DNA from: Piscicola geometra
Taxonomy: Eukaryota; Annelida; Clitellata; Hirudinida; Piscicolidae
Direction: 5' to 3'
Length of the DNA: 64,000 nucleotides
NCBI GenBank assembly: GCA_943735955.1
Contig: OX030958.1
Location: forward strand, 2,735,531-2,799,530
Made by a program: the position numbers and the translations under genes. The stretch's first letter is position 1. The number at the start of each line of letters is the position of its first letter. The notes beneath the pieces were generated by a model. It ran no database searches. It was not told the origin of the DNA and saw only the letters and a list, made by a program, of their open reading frames with translations. Shown in pieces: positions 11,587-21,066 of this stretch.

Positions 11587-11733
11587 ACAACACTAAATAG
11601 TATCGCTTTTATTGTATTGGCCGATACCGGTTCTTTGATTCTCTCCCTGGGAAGGACCCCCCCAAGATTTTCCGTAGATCGCTGCCCCTGTCACTTAGCA
11701 TAGGGCGCTATACAAATAATTAGTGATTGATTG

Positions 11734-12334
11734 ATAACTTTGGCATGTGTAATTCTATTGTAATTCTTTTTACTGTTTGATTTAAAAATGAATTTTGAAA
11801 AAGATGTTTTAAACATTAATTTCGATTCTTTCAATATACAGTATTTTTATTTTTTTTAACTGAAATAAGTGTAAAAATAGTCAAAGCTGTCATATAAAAC
11901 ACATTGGAAAAAAGTAGTTTTTAAATTTGAAACTTTTAATTAATTTTTTCCAATTTTAACAATTTTTGTTAACACAAATATATTTCGACTCCTTCAATAT
12001 GCAGTACCTTTACCTAGTGAAACCTAAATAAGTGTGAAAATAGCGAAAACTTTCATGTAAAAAAACATTAAAATATTTTCACTTTTTGTATTTAATGTTT
12101 TAAATTTTACATTTAAGTTTTAATTAAATAAAGAAAAATGATATACTTTTTATGTGTTTTTGCTATTTTCAAAAGATAAAAGTACGGCATGTTGAGACAG
12201 TCAAAATAAATGTCTATAACATCTTGTTTTTATTATTTTATTTTTTTAAACAGAAAAAACAAATTGAAAATCGATTTACATTTGCCAAAGTTATGTACAA
12301 ATAAAAAGTGGCATGTATTTTGGCCTACAGTGTA
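11734..12334. mobile_element. Mariner-like MITE, copy B (left end truncated by the LINE)
   Basis: The right end reads TTTGGCCTACAGTGTA, the inverse of a TACACTGTAGGCCAAA terminus, with ATAACTTTGGCAAAT inside it. The left arm begins ATAACTTTGGCATGTG directly after the LINE tail. Subterminal blocks (CTTTCAATATACAGTA near 11830, CTTCAATATGCAGTAC near 11992) recur inverted near 12185 (GTACGGCATGTTGAG), so the arms form a long imperfect inverted repeat. Confidence 0.6.
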
Positions 12335-12379
12335 TTTAATGGCCATGTTATTTATATTATTTACTTTACGTAAACGTTT

Positions 12380-12590
12380 CCAATAGCTGGTCAGGTCGTA
12401 GGGGAGAAATAACGACTATTTTTCGATAATTTTGTTCTCGGGGCTTGAGTTTCTCTTCGCGGCATCTATCTCCTTTTCAAGAAATGTAGACACTATTAGA
12501 ATGTGAGGGAATCGAAACTACGACCTATGAAATAATTCTATTATATTTCTTACGAAGAGTTAGCTACTAAGTAAGAGAAATGAATCGTAA
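12380..12590 (-). mobile_element. tRNA-derived SINE candidate
   Basis: Read on the minus strand, an A-box-like TAGCTAACTCTTCG (12554-12567) lies about 40 nt before a B-box-like GTTTCGATTCCC (12507-12518), the spacing of an internal Pol III promoter. The arms do not fold into an acceptor stem, so this is a SINE rather than a tRNA gene. Confidence 0.5.
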
Positions 12591-15059
12591 AATAGCCGAC
12601 ATCTAAGGTTGCAAATATCCAGTTCATTTCAAACATTCTCTCTTTTATATTCTAACTTATGTGAAATAAACTTGAAACACCACCGAAACAGTCGTTGGAG
12701 ACTCATCAACCAATGCATCATGCCCTCCACCTCAATTGAAACTTTTTGCGACTTTAATACAACGTCTTTGTGACTTTTACAGAGTTTTATTATCTTTTTC
12801 TTCTTAATCATTTATTTTCATCACGGGACTTTCTAATTGTATTTTATAACAAAAGAATGTATTAGCAGGAAAGTGACAAACATATTGCTTCGATTCTGTA
12901 GTTGGGAAGATGCAAAGGTGATGCATTTCTCCCCCGCGTGCCTGCCGGTCTCCCGGAGCCGAGTGAGTTTTTGATCATCTCTTCCTTGATGAATGGTCCT
13001 CATTAAAGCACCAATCAATCCAAGCATGGACATTCACCACCCACGTCTCATCATTCAACCACGCGTGATACTTCAGTCAACTCGAATTAGTCATTCGAGC
13101 AAGTATTTGATTAGAGAAAAAGTTTTGATTTTTCAGATACAAAACAAATATTTATGTTCTAAAAAAAGTTAATGCTATGCGTCAGTTCAAAGTTAGTGGA
13201 ATAGATCGGAACAAATTCTGTTAAAAGCAAATGTTTAATGAGTCAATCAAAACACCATTTGCACAAATGCCTCACCAATTGAGCCATAAAAAGAACATTC
13301 TGAAAACCATTAAGGGAGCTTGAGCCTTCGAAAAATCTCGATAAGATATCAATCCCAATTATTGATAATCTCAAACAAAAATTTTGCTCCAATAGAATCC
13401 AAGAAGCCCATATCTTCATTTGAATTAGGGAGTTGAGATGAATAACATCTGACATTTTATGAAACCATAATATCCCTTCAATAAAATCAAAAATAGAAGT
13501 TATTTTGAGAAATTCCATAATTTTAAATATTTTTCATTAAACGGAAAACCATTTCAATATAATTCAAATATTAGGCACAATAAATTTTATCCAAAAGAAG
13601 AATTTATATAAATCTCATTTTTACAGCTATATTTACTTTATAACAAAATTTCGGTTTGAAAAGCTTTTTTACGGCCTACCTACTAAAAAAACGAATACTT
13701 TTTTGAGGTAGTATTGAAAGCCTTGCTCTACTCAGAATGTGAAAGTCCATAGGAAATCATACGTTTGGGAACTGCGTATTTTTTAGAACGACGCAAACGA
13801 ATTACTTCTCGGACGCACGCAATGTCTGTTTGTTGGAAAATAAAACTTTTGTTTAGGCTCATCAAAGAACAACATTTCCAACTCGATTCGATTGAACGTG
13901 AAATTTCTCTCGGATTAACTTTTGATTTAGAAGTTTTAGCTGCTTTTGTGGTAAATACAGAGTATTAAGGAGAAGGTTTTTATCCAGGGTTTATTGCTCG
14001 ACGCACTGTTTATGTTCATAACAAAAGTGAGTTGAAAAAACTAATTTCTTGAAGGTAAATTAAGTAAACATTTAGCAAACTTGAAGCAATAAATTACATA
14101 ATTTACAATTTAACAACATATTTCTGAACAACAGAAAGTAAGTTTTAGAGTGCTTTTTTATTGATATTATTGCAGTTTTGGATTGGTCTAATTAATTACT
14201 CTTGCTTAGTTCAATCAAAAATAAGTGCCGCAATTCCGAAAAGAGTATTTCACAGATGCTTCCAAAAAATTTTTTTCTTAGAAAATAAACAAATTAAAAA
14301 AAAGGTTTTAAATAGCAAAAAATAATTCACATTTTTGGAAGATTTCAAGTAAATAAATACCTTTCATGAAGTTTTCAATTTAATTAAAACGGCAACAAAA
14401 ATTTCAACTAGCTTTTTTTTACCTATTTTCCTACAAACCACTAATGGTTTTGGGTGCCTGTCTGTTGAATTTTTCCCCGAATTAATTTTCCTTATAGTTA
14501 TAAACTATACAGAAGACTTTTCTGACTCACGAGCGGTGAATATTTTAATTTTTTTAAAGCTATATTTTTGCGAAAGCTAGTTAGAATTAAAAAAGATTGT
14601 ATAGTTTTATTAATGAAAAACTCACTTTCAAAAATGTATAGGTTATTTTTAAGGTTTAAGACGTTTATAAGACAGAAACTATCAGAAAGACTACCTTAAA
14701 TAGGTCCACTCAAGTTGTAAACACAGTAGCTGACTCAGGGAAGGGGTCACACGTGCCATTTCGTGAAAAACAATTTTCCAGAATTTATGAAATTTTTAAT
14801 TATTGAGAAAAGAAGTGAATTTAAAACAATTTTTTAAATGTTAACTTTTAACAAAGAATTTAACAGATTTTAACACCACGTAATAAAACACTTTATTTTC
14901 GAACAGCGAGTGAGAGCTCATTTAGAATTTAAAGTTTGGTGTAATTTTAAATCAAGTTTTGCAGTGTGCTTTTGTTTCTTAACCTATACTGGCTGGGCTT
15001 TCTGCTGGGAAATATGTTTTTCAAGTAAGAGGATAGCAATGGAAATGATTTGACTGGTG
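12591..15059. other. Intergenic, no gene seen
   Basis: A GC-richer patch at 12900-13080 (GCGTGCCTGCCGGTCTCCCG) stands out from AT-rich DNA. I could not assign it. Confidence 0.5.
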
Positions 15060-15620
15060 AAAATAGTGTGTGAATGGTTAAACAGGAGTTGATCGAGGGT
15101 AGTAAGAAAGAAGTCAGGACTGCAATTAGGAAGATGAAGGGCAAACATTTGATTGATCTAGATGAATACGGAAGTGTTTATGAGAGAAGGCATCAAGTTT
15201 CTGATGAGGTTCTTGTCGGAAAGATGTCGGAAAAATTAAGAAAAATGTGTTGTGGCTAGTTTTTAAAAATTAATGTGCAAGCCTGTGGCAGTGGTGATGG
15301 TCAAGTTGACGGATCAAGTGAGATATGACTTTCCGTGGAGCATGATGTCTGTGGACAATATTGAAATGAGAGACAGAAAGACAGCTTAGACGTTTGGGTG
15401 ACAAAAGGGAAGAAACACGATTAAGATGTTTTGAACACGAGAAATAAAAGCGTGTTTTTTTGGAAGAGAAATGCTGAAGATGGAACCATCCGAAGAAAAA
15501 AAAGAGGTACATGGAAAAATATAGAATGAATGGGAGCAAAAAAGGCGGATGCAGAAAATAGAGAAGTATGGAGAAGAATAATTCGCTGTGGCGACCCCTT
15601 GATGGGAGCAGCAGAAAGTT
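15060..15620 (+). pseudogene. Non-LTR retrotransposon ORF 3' remnant
   Basis: Frame-shifted coding relic resembling the C-terminal region after RT in L1/RTE-like elements: basic GRPRKRW-like stretch reduced to EEKKEVHGK, then NREVWRRIIRCGDP (near 15560-15597) and DGSSRK. The same text recurs at 63280-63540. Reading frame broken repeatedly. Confidence 0.5.
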
Positions 15621-17647
15621 TAAAAAAAAGAATATGCGCAGACTTCTTGCCGCCACATTCATATTCAAAAATGAGCTTTCTTTCTGGACCCTCCCTCGAT
15701 CCTCTATAGATCCACCCCTGAAATATATTTTATCGAAAACATGTATGTTGAAAAGCTTCAAAACTATTTGAGAATTTAGAAAAATGGTACAATAGAACAT
15801 ATTTTTTTTAATTTAATTTTTTCGAGTTTATTTTAAACTTTAATTTGGCATTTTAACAAAAATGAGGCAGAAAATGGAAGTACGCATAAAAGGATGATCA
15901 AAGAGACAGCATCCACTTAAGTTCGCTTGATAAATCCTCGTCTTATGTTTTATTCAAATTTCTTTATAAAAATAATTATAGAAGTTCTTTGCTGAAACTT
16001 TCAGAATTAACCAAACTCTTTCAAATAAATTTTGTTCTTTCTCGAAATACCAGAGAATCGACGCAGTTTAATGAAGTATTCATTTCTAAGAACCACTGCC
16101 ATAATTCCGACGTGAAAGGGTGGTTTAGTGGGTGCGGAGTCAATAATTCTGCTGTGATTGTGACTGGGAAAGAATGTCATTAGATCGAGAAAAATAGTGC
16201 TCTATATAAAAAGAAAGGAATTTAGAATTTTTGTAGTGTTTCTAATAGATATATTGAAAATGTAGGCGAAAAATGGGGTTCATCTCATTTTTCTTATTTT
16301 AAAATTTTTATATAAAAAAATATTTTTTATGAAATTAAAATTTTAAAAGTATAATAGTGTAATTTATCTTAAAAGCCAACAAATGTTATCTTAATGAAAT
16401 AAATGGTACGAATAGACGCCAGGGTATGATTCATGACTCTGAGGATGAGATAGTAATGATTGATTTCAGTGGTTAACTGTACGAATTTACTGACTTTTCC
16501 CAAGGCTACGAACATTCACATTTTTATAATGATCCGTGAACGAATATACGCAGGAATTCAAACTCGCTAACAGGTTAATATTTGGTATATTATATCGGTT
16601 AATCTGCATTTTGTTGTCAAAGGAATCTTCCATGAAAGTTGGCAATAGCAGATCATTGATAATTATCATCGATTATAATTAACATAAACCACTCTAAATC
16701 ACTAATTTTAAATTTTGTTTTTGTTTTTCACACAATTTTTGCGACAGAAAAGCCTTGAGATTAGAGTTCTATGGACGGATTATTCCCAAAATTATTCCAA
16801 GCTCCGGCTTCTTATCATCCATATTTAGCATACCTAAGCTCCATAAGCCATATTGCATCAATGAAATTGGATTTATACCGTTTCTCTCGCCCATCTATTA
16901 ATATCAATCTTTTGATCAAAAACTTTTTGTATTCAGAATATAAGTTTTGCATACAATTTTGATTTTTTTCTTTTTTCAAAAAAACACGAACTAAACTTAC
17001 ATTTTCGCTCAATTTTTGGGAAATTGTATTTCACAAGAAAAAGAAAAATATATATAAAGAAGTAAGCTGTAGGCACAAGAGCTTAGAATGAGAAGCGTGT
17101 CTCTGAATTTAAAGGCGCCTATTCAATTCAGCTCGGTTTCTACTCAATCTCTTAGACATTTTTTTTCTCACATTGATGCAAAAAACTTATTTCATTCATA
17201 AGAGTTCATAAAAATATATGATGTTTTTTCAATTTCAGAATATACTTAACTTCATTGAAAATTTTTGAATTTAAAAGTGAAAAAATAAAAATAATAAAAG
17301 TTTAGATTTAAATTCAAAAGCATTCTTAAACACATGCAAGTTGATGAAAAAATACTGTTGTAAAAGTAATTTTGTTAAAACCCGTAATTTAAGAATAACA
17401 AATAGAATATTTGTAAAGCGGCTAATGAATCATTCAAAAGCTTTTTGCAAGTATTTTCGTAATTTATAGAACATATTTCATCCTAAATTCATCTAAATTT
17501 TTGTTCTCGAAAGTTGAATAAAAAGATTAGGGCGTTCCTTTTTCAGACACGTGATGTAACTTTCGTTGAAAAGCGACAAAAATATAACATGAGAAGGTAA
17601 GAATAAGGTCCGCAGTGAGATACAATGTGAAGCTATACACAGTCCTC
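15621..17647. other. Intergenic, no gene seen
   Basis: AT-rich. Short open frames have neither splice signals nor recognisable motifs. Confidence 0.6.
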
Positions 17648-17800
17648 ATACACGCACGCACGCACGCACAAGTATGTATGTATGTATGTGATGGATACGC
17701 AGATATAATTATACAATCTTTTCTGAGTTGACTGAGGGACATATTCACAAAGAAAGAGAAGTCCAAATGAAGAGAGAGAGAGGGAAATAAAGAGAGATAG
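17648..17800. repeat. Short tandem repeats: (CACG)n, (TATG)n, (GA)n
   Basis: CACGCACGCACGCACGCACA at about 17653-17669, then GTATGTATGTATGTATGTG, and GAGAGAGAGAG near 17771. A cluster of simple repeats 1.3 kb upstream of the Kv gene. Confidence 0.85.
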
Positions 17801-19104
17801 CTAGTGCGAGGAAGGAAGTGGAGCAAGAATTGATATTTTCCATCTTTTTTAAGGAGACCCTCACGTAAAAGGTCATCAAAGTGTAGTAGTATGTGTTGTG
17901 ATGTACAGAGCGACTAATGCGCGTGATGCAATTTCGGATTCGACCTGCGAAGAGACAAAGGCGTACTCCTTGAGTTGTGTGCATAGATATATTGAAGAAG
18001 ATATGCCCTTGTTTTGTTTAAAACGAGGTGCAGATAAAGTGTCTATCTATAATCGTCTTCTCTCTTCTCACTCGCCTTCTAATTTATGTAACGTTACACT
18101 TTTTAAAGGATAAATGTACTTTTAAAGTCTAAAAAGTGTTTGTTTGCCAGAAAAGGATTAAAGTGAAAGCGTTAAAGTTGATTCTGAACAACGTTTAGAA
18201 TACATATCGTGATTATTATGTTTGAAGTTGAATAAAATAAAAAATGATTTTAGTAAGAGATTACTTTTTGAATGCAAAACCACAAACAGTGGCCCCAAGT
18301 TAATAGTTTTGTGTACGAATAGAGTTTTTGCTAACTAAATTAGAGATTCTCTAAAAATATAAATTCAAGAAACTTTATTTTATGTTGAAAACTATTTAAA
18401 ACGTTAAAAACGTTTAAATAATTTATTTAAATAAAAATTAAATCAATTAAACTAAATTAGGTTATGCCAAAATTCGGATGTTATTAATGCTTTTAAAAAT
18501 CTAATTCAAATACTAATAAAAACAGAATGAAAACAAGATTTTTTGAAAATAATCTTGTTCGGAAAATCAATCATTGGATTACTTTATGCAACATTACGTT
18601 TGCTTGAACTGCCATAAAACAATATTAAATGACCACAAGTTACCTTTATGGTGAACATTTAAATTGGAAAAGTTCATTTCAAACCAAATCGATAAAAAGC
18701 TCTCCGTGAAAGTACTTCTTGAGTTTTTTTTAAATAGAATAGAAATCTATATCAATTCTTGGACAAATCCCGAAAAAGGTTGAATACTTAAAACTTAACA
18801 TTGATAATTTTGTTAATGTTTTTAAAATCTTTGTAAAAGTTTTATTTTTATTTTCTGATGTCATTCTTGATTAACAAGAAACTCGTACTCTTGCGTGCGA
18901 GCTTTATCTCTTTAATCAATAATACTAACAAAATCATTACACGTAATAAATGAAAGCATTGACATTTTTATTGAAAAAATAAAACCATAAATAAATCTAA
19001 AAAATACATTAAAAAGATTAAAACGTCAAATTAACAATCGCATAAAGCATGAAGGCAGTGGACAATAACGGGCGTTTCCCTCTGAAGGCGTGACCTCAAC
19101 AGCC
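17801..19104. other. 5' flank of the Kv channel gene
   Basis: No coding sequence supported. An in-frame stop at 19066 bounds the channel reading frame. Promoter elements could not be identified. Confidence 0.5.
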
Positions 19105-21066
19105 ATGTCAGCCAGTCACTCTCACACCAGCAGCACTGTCCAAAGTCGCAGCAAGGAAAATGTTTTTTACCAAGCCTTGGAAACAAAGGAGGCCGCGCTC
19201 CAAGGCAAGCGGGGTCGCAAAAAAGGTTCTGTACGGCATCCGAGATGCGATGACCCTAGGACTTCCGACTCAACCAGCATTCAAGAATCCGTCAGTTCGT
19301 CCACCATCTACAACACCAACTACTCTCAGAGTAGTTGCAGCGAGTCGTCCAGCAGAAACTGCAGTAGTCACTGTCTAAGCAGTGTCAAGGCAAGAGAGGA
19401 GGTGTTAGGCAAAAAAGAAAAGACGTTGCATTATAGAAGTAAATGCAAGATTTTGAAAGAATCGCCCAGAAAAAATGGCATGAGCAGTGGAGTGACAAAC
19501 AGCTTTAAAGACGAAATAGAATACGGTGACTGCGCCAGCTATCAAAACCAAAACATAAATGCACAAATTCTCAACGATTACAACAACAATAGCAAAAATA
19601 ATGGAGTTTTCAGCCCCAACAGCAACAACAACATAGACTTCAACAGACTCACAGTGGGCAACTATGACCTCGAAGCTGGTCAGACCGAGGAGGAACGGAG
19701 ACTGGCGAGAGGGAATCTCGCAAGAAGGAGTCTCAGACGACCGCCAAGCTTCAAACGAACGGGCAGTCTTGTATGCAAAATGCATGCGAGCAATGAACAA
19801 AAAAGAATCGCTTCAACTCACGTCAAACCACGCAAGTCAAGTTTTTCGCTTTCGAAATGGAGGCGGAAAAAGCAAACGCTTGATGCTGTTTGCGACAACT
19901 TCAGACAACTCGACACAGAATCTCTGTCAGCTGCTCGTTGTGGCTGCGAGAGGATCCGAATCAACGTCAGTGGCCACTTCTTCGAAACCAGAGCTGCCGT
20001 CCTGGAGAGGCATCCCGACACCATGCTGGGCAACCCACGCAAGCGGCAGAAGTACTACGACCACACCAGAGATGAAATCTTCCTAGATCGACATCGGCCT
20101 AGTTTCGAAGCCATCTTCAGCTACTACCAGTACGGCGGCAAGCTGAAAAGACCGCACCACGTCCACGACGATATTTTTCTTTCAGAACTCATGTTCTACG
20201 AGTTAGAACCAGAGGTAGTCGAAGAATACAAACGAGGAGAAGGATATACAACTGATAAAATCGAAGTGCCAAAAAACAAGACGATGCGGTGGCTGTGGAT
20301 GCTCTTCGAGTATCCCGAAACTTCCCGAGCCGCCTTCCTAGTCGCCATCATCTCCGTCGCCATGACTCTCGTCTCAATCGTCCTCTTCTGCATCGAAACG
20401 CTTCCATACTTCGCCACTTCGCATTGTGAAAACGACGAAGCTCCGAACTTTTTAGATCCGTTTTTCATCATCGAAACCATTTGCACGCTTTGGTTCACAA
20501 TCGAGGTTTTGGTTCGCTTCATATCCTCTCCGAACCAGTTGCGATTTATCAAAGACTTCAAAAACATCGTCGACGTCACAGCCATTGTACCTTACTACAT
20601 CACCTTAATCAACGTCGTCTCTACCATGAGCTGTTCCAGTGCCAAGAGCAGTGCTTCACTGGCTTTCCTGCGAGTCATTAGGCTGATCAGGGTCTTCAAG
20701 CTGACCAAGCACTCGGTTGGTTTGCAGGTCCTGGTGCTGACCTTCAAGGCGAGCATCGAAGGCCTTGGTCTCTTCCTCGTTGCTCTCATCGTTTGTCTCC
20801 TCGTCTTCTCCAGCGCCATTTACTACGCCGAGTTAGGCAACGAACGGAGCCAAATGGAAAGCATTCCGGATGCATTTTGGTGGGCAATTATCACCATGAC
20901 AACGGTCGGATACGGCGATAAAGTTCCGGTGGGTTACTGGGGCAAATTGATCGGAGCCGCATGCGCTATCACTGGAGTTCTCACGCTGGCTATCCCCGTG
21001 CCCATCATCACCGGCCACTTCAACAGGTTCTACGCGCACAAAACAGGCAGAGGAAGACACGTATGA
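19105..21066 (+). CDS. KCNA-like (Shaker): Shaker-type (Kv1) voltage-gated potassium channel, single exon
   Basis: 653 residues from the ATG at 19105 (ACAGCCATG context); an in-frame TAA lies at 19066. The first 280 residues are a Ser/Asn/Lys-rich cytoplasmic region without recognisable domains. Then come the T1 tetramerisation domain (about 282-382, opening RIRINVSGHFFETR), S1 (about 407-430), S2 (447-472), S3 (487-505), S4 (518-537), S5, pore helix DAFWW, selectivity filter TTVGYGD (599-605) and S6 with the PVP hinge (631-633). Known: Kv1 subunits assemble as tetramers in the plasma membrane and repolarise excitable cells. Odd features: S4 reads LRVIRLIRVFKLTKHS, one three-residue repeat shorter than canonical Shaker; residues after D605 are KV; and the protein stops 17 residues after the S6 FNRF. 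No PDZ-binding end is present. The GC-rich codons contrast with the AT-rich surroundings. Confidence 0.93.
   Translation: MSASHSHTSSTVQSRSKENVFYQALETKEAALQGKRGRKKGSVRHPRCDDPRTSDSTSIQESVSSSTIYNTNYSQSSCSESSSRNCSSHCLSSVKAREEVLGKKEKTLHYRSKCKILKESPRKNGMSSGVTNSFKDEIEYGDCASYQNQNINAQILNDYNNNSKNNGVFSPNSNNNIDFNRLTVGNYDLEAGQTEEERRLARGNLARRSLRRPPSFKRTGSLVCKMHASNEQKRIASTHVKPRKSSFSLSKWRRKKQTLDAVCDNFRQLDTESLSAARCGCERIRINVSGHFFETRAAVLERHPDTMLGNPRKRQKYYDHTRDEIFLDRHRPSFEAIFSYYQYGGKLKRPHHVHDDIFLSELMFYELEPEVVEEYKRGEGYTTDKIEVPKNKTMRWLWMLFEYPETSRAAFLVAIISVAMTLVSIVLFCIETLPYFATSHCENDEAPNFLDPFFIIETICTLWFTIEVLVRFISSPNQLRFIKDFKNIVDVTAIVPYYITLINVVSTMSCSSAKSSASLAFLRVIRLIRVFKLTKHSVGLQVLVLTFKASIEGLGLFLVALIVCLLVFSSAIYYAELGNERSQMESIPDAFWWAIITMTTVGYGDKVPVGYWGKLIGAACAITGVLTLAIPVPIITGHFNRFYAHKTGRGRHV

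Larger units (their letters stand above)
8738..11690 (+). mobile_element. hAT transposon relic with 8-bp target duplication
   Basis: TCACTTAG at 8730-8737 and again at 11691-11698 flanks the element. Ends are CATGGGCGGCGATC on the left and GATCGCTGCCCCTG on the right, an imperfect terminal inverted repeat of the CAGGGG type, followed on the left by a G run and mirrored on the right by a C run. Length is about 2.95 kb. It sits inside a LINE 3' UTR and carries a dead transposase (9600-11170), internal repeats (8738-9560) and a nested MITE (11260-11586). Confidence 0.8.
7108..11733 (+). mobile_element. CR1/L2-type LINE 3' end, split by two later insertions
   Basis: Three collinear pieces: 7108-7845 (end of the RT palm through thumb, with LSKIDYCNSLYYGLPD and LHWLPLSSRVNFK), 8612-8737 (LLWNSLPSS, an in-frame TGA, then RRGLKTYLFKT) and 11691-11733 (3' UTR end with GCGCTATACAAATAATTAGT and a TGATTGATTG tail). 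The first two join in frame if 7846-8611 is removed, one copy of the target duplication included. The 5' end of the element is missing. Confidence 0.75.

Noticed and set aside
12500..12570. tRNA gene on the minus strand
   Set aside because: A- and B-box-like motifs are present but no acceptor stem or cloverleaf can be paired; treated as a SINE.
15270..15800. 176-codon minus-strand frame
   Set aside because: It overlaps a plus-strand retrotransposon relic, starts off an AT-rich run, and is Phe/Leu/Ser-rich as expected for the reverse of A-rich coding sequence.
17898..18113. 71-codon frame upstream of the Kv gene as a separate exon
   Set aside because: No matching donor phase to the channel, whose frame has a stop at 19066, and no recognised domain.
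19090..19104. GTG at 19090 as channel start
   Set aside because: Animal nuclear genes use ATG; the first in-frame ATG is at 19105 in good context.
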